From Bacteroidaceae bacterium (lineage in GTDB: Bacteria; Bacteroidota; Bacteroidia; Bacteroidales; Bacteroidaceae), in NCBI GenBank assembly GCA_016292545.1, contig JAEDIG010000062.1, positions 1-14,223 on the forward strand: a stretch of 14,223 nt of DNA, in the 5' to 3' direction. Positions 13,641-14,223 of the stretch are shown piece after piece. The notes beneath the pieces were generated by a model, which was given only the letters and a program-made list of their open reading frames with translations, was not told where the DNA came from and did no database searches. Made by a program: the position numbers and the translations under genes. Position 1 is the stretch's first letter; each line of letters begins with the position of its first letter.

Positions 13641-14221
13641 ATCGCGGCGAATCTTCTTACGTTTGTGTCCCACAGAGGCGTGGAAAGCGCCAGCTGCAGG
13701 GCTTCCTCGGGTGTGTGGGCCACACGCCATATATCCAGATGCTCCTTGCGCATGAACATTTCCTCGGCGGCTCTGGACAGCTGTGCAAGCAAGGGGTCGA
13801 AGAATCCGTCCGGATTGAGCAGGACAATGGGTTTCAGATAGAGCCCCAATTGTTTCCAGGTAATCAGCTCCAGCAGTTCTGCCATGGTGCCGCAGCCTCC
13901 TGGCAACACAATGGCGGCATCGCTCAAGCGGGCCATCTCCTGCTGACGGGTGTGCATGTCGGGGGTGGTGACGATGCGTGTCATGCCCTGGTGGCACCAT
14001 CCCTCGTCCACCATGAACGAGGGGATCACTCCCACAGCCTCTCCGCCCGCCTGCAGGCAGCCGTCGGCCGAAGCCTGCATCAGCCCCATATTGCCTGCAC
14101 CATTCACCAAGCCGATGCCGAGCCGGGCCATGCGCTGGCCCAGCTCGTATGCAGCATCAAAATAGGAGGTGCTGATCTGTGTACTGCTGGCGCAATACAC
14201 ACAAATGCGCTTTACATCCAT
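13637..14221 (-). CDS. LOG family protein (nucleoside 5'-monophosphate phosphoribohydrolase-like)
   Basis: This is a Rossmann-fold enzyme of the LOG (Lonely Guy) group, formerly often labelled lysine decarboxylase. Characterised members cleave the N-glycosidic bond of nucleoside 5'-monophosphates, in plants releasing active cytokinins. The 194-residue product is complete within the window. Motifs are RICVYCASS (5-13), VNGAGNMGLM (39-48), DMHTRQQEMA (88-97) and the signature PGGCGTMAEL (107-116). In the third motif the family commonly has RK where this protein has RQ, a small difference near the active site. The nucleotide substrate in bacteria is not fixed by sequence. It is the first visible gene of the minus-strand operon, and its promoter would lie beyond the window. 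Confidence 0.93.
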   Translation of the reverse strand: MDVKRICVYCASSTQISTSYFDAAYELGQRMARLGIGLVNGAGNMGLMQASADGCLQAGGEAVGVIPSFMVDEGWCHQGMTRIVTTPDMHTRQQEMARLSDAAIVLPGGCGTMAELLELITWKQLGLYLKPIVLLNPDGFFDPLLAQLSRAAEEMFMRKEHLDIWRVAHTPEEALQLALSTPLWDTNVRRFAAI

Positions 14222-14223
14222 AT

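Noticed and set aside
13641..14000. N-terminal extension of the DUF4271 frame
   Set aside because: These 120 codons are His/Arg/Pro-rich and lie inside the LOG gene in another frame; the ATG at 13640 with the 4-bp overlap is the better start.

Overview
The window looks like a chromosomal segment of a Bacteroidales bacterium, most likely Prevotellaceae or Bacteroidaceae, with fairly GC-rich coding DNA. The case rests on sequence: the promoter-like octamer TAnnTTTG (the Bacteroidota -7 element) precedes five separate transcription units. The window also holds the DUF4271 / HemD-like / RnpA / YidD / TatD gene string and a Bacteroidales-type set of secreted glycosidases. I recognise no mobile element, phage gene, CRISPR array or rRNA. 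The window is gene-dense: about a dozen protein genes and one tRNA cover nearly all of it.

Layout. At the left edge is the N-terminal 416 codons of ATP-dependent PEP carboxykinase (pckA, minus strand), cut by the window boundary. A 294-bp gap carries its promoter and the promoter of tRNA-Arg(CCT). Directly after the tRNA is a small uracil-DNA-glycosylase-superfamily protein (plus strand). Its 3' end overlaps, tail to tail, a PfkB-type sugar kinase on the minus strand. That kinase is the last of three minus-strand genes: GH5-like lipoprotein glycosidase, then patatin-like phospholipase, then kinase. The GH5-like gene is divergent from a secreted GH29 alpha-L-fucosidase, which overlaps by one base the start of an M16 zinc peptidase. 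Convergent to these is a minus-strand pair: a CoA-transferase of the succinate/acetate type followed by an exported calcineurin-like phosphoesterase. The right third is one compressed minus-strand cluster, in transcription order LOG-family nucleotide phosphoribohydrolase, DUF4271 membrane protein, HemD-like protein, rnpA, yidD, tatD-like, with 4, (8-nt gap), 8, 17 and 4 nt junctions.

How it fits together. PckA and the CoA-transferase are central enzymes of the succinate/acetate/propionate fermentation typical of gut Bacteroidales. The fucosidase, the GH5-like lipoprotein and the sugar kinase point to glycan use, but there is no SusC/SusD pair or local regulator, so this is not a standard polysaccharide utilisation locus. 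The right-hand operon joins tRNA processing (RnpA), membrane-protein insertion (YidD), a metal-dependent hydrolase, a tetrapyrrole-type gene and an uncharacterised membrane protein.

I found no convincing wholly new system. The best leads are: a strand-asymmetric 13-bp RNA stem with a competing hairpin in the leader of the phosphoesterase gene; the DUF4271/HemD-like pairing inside the rnpA operon; the UDG-superfamily protein with unusual motifs and an ambiguous start beside a tRNA; and the 49-bp convergent coding overlap.
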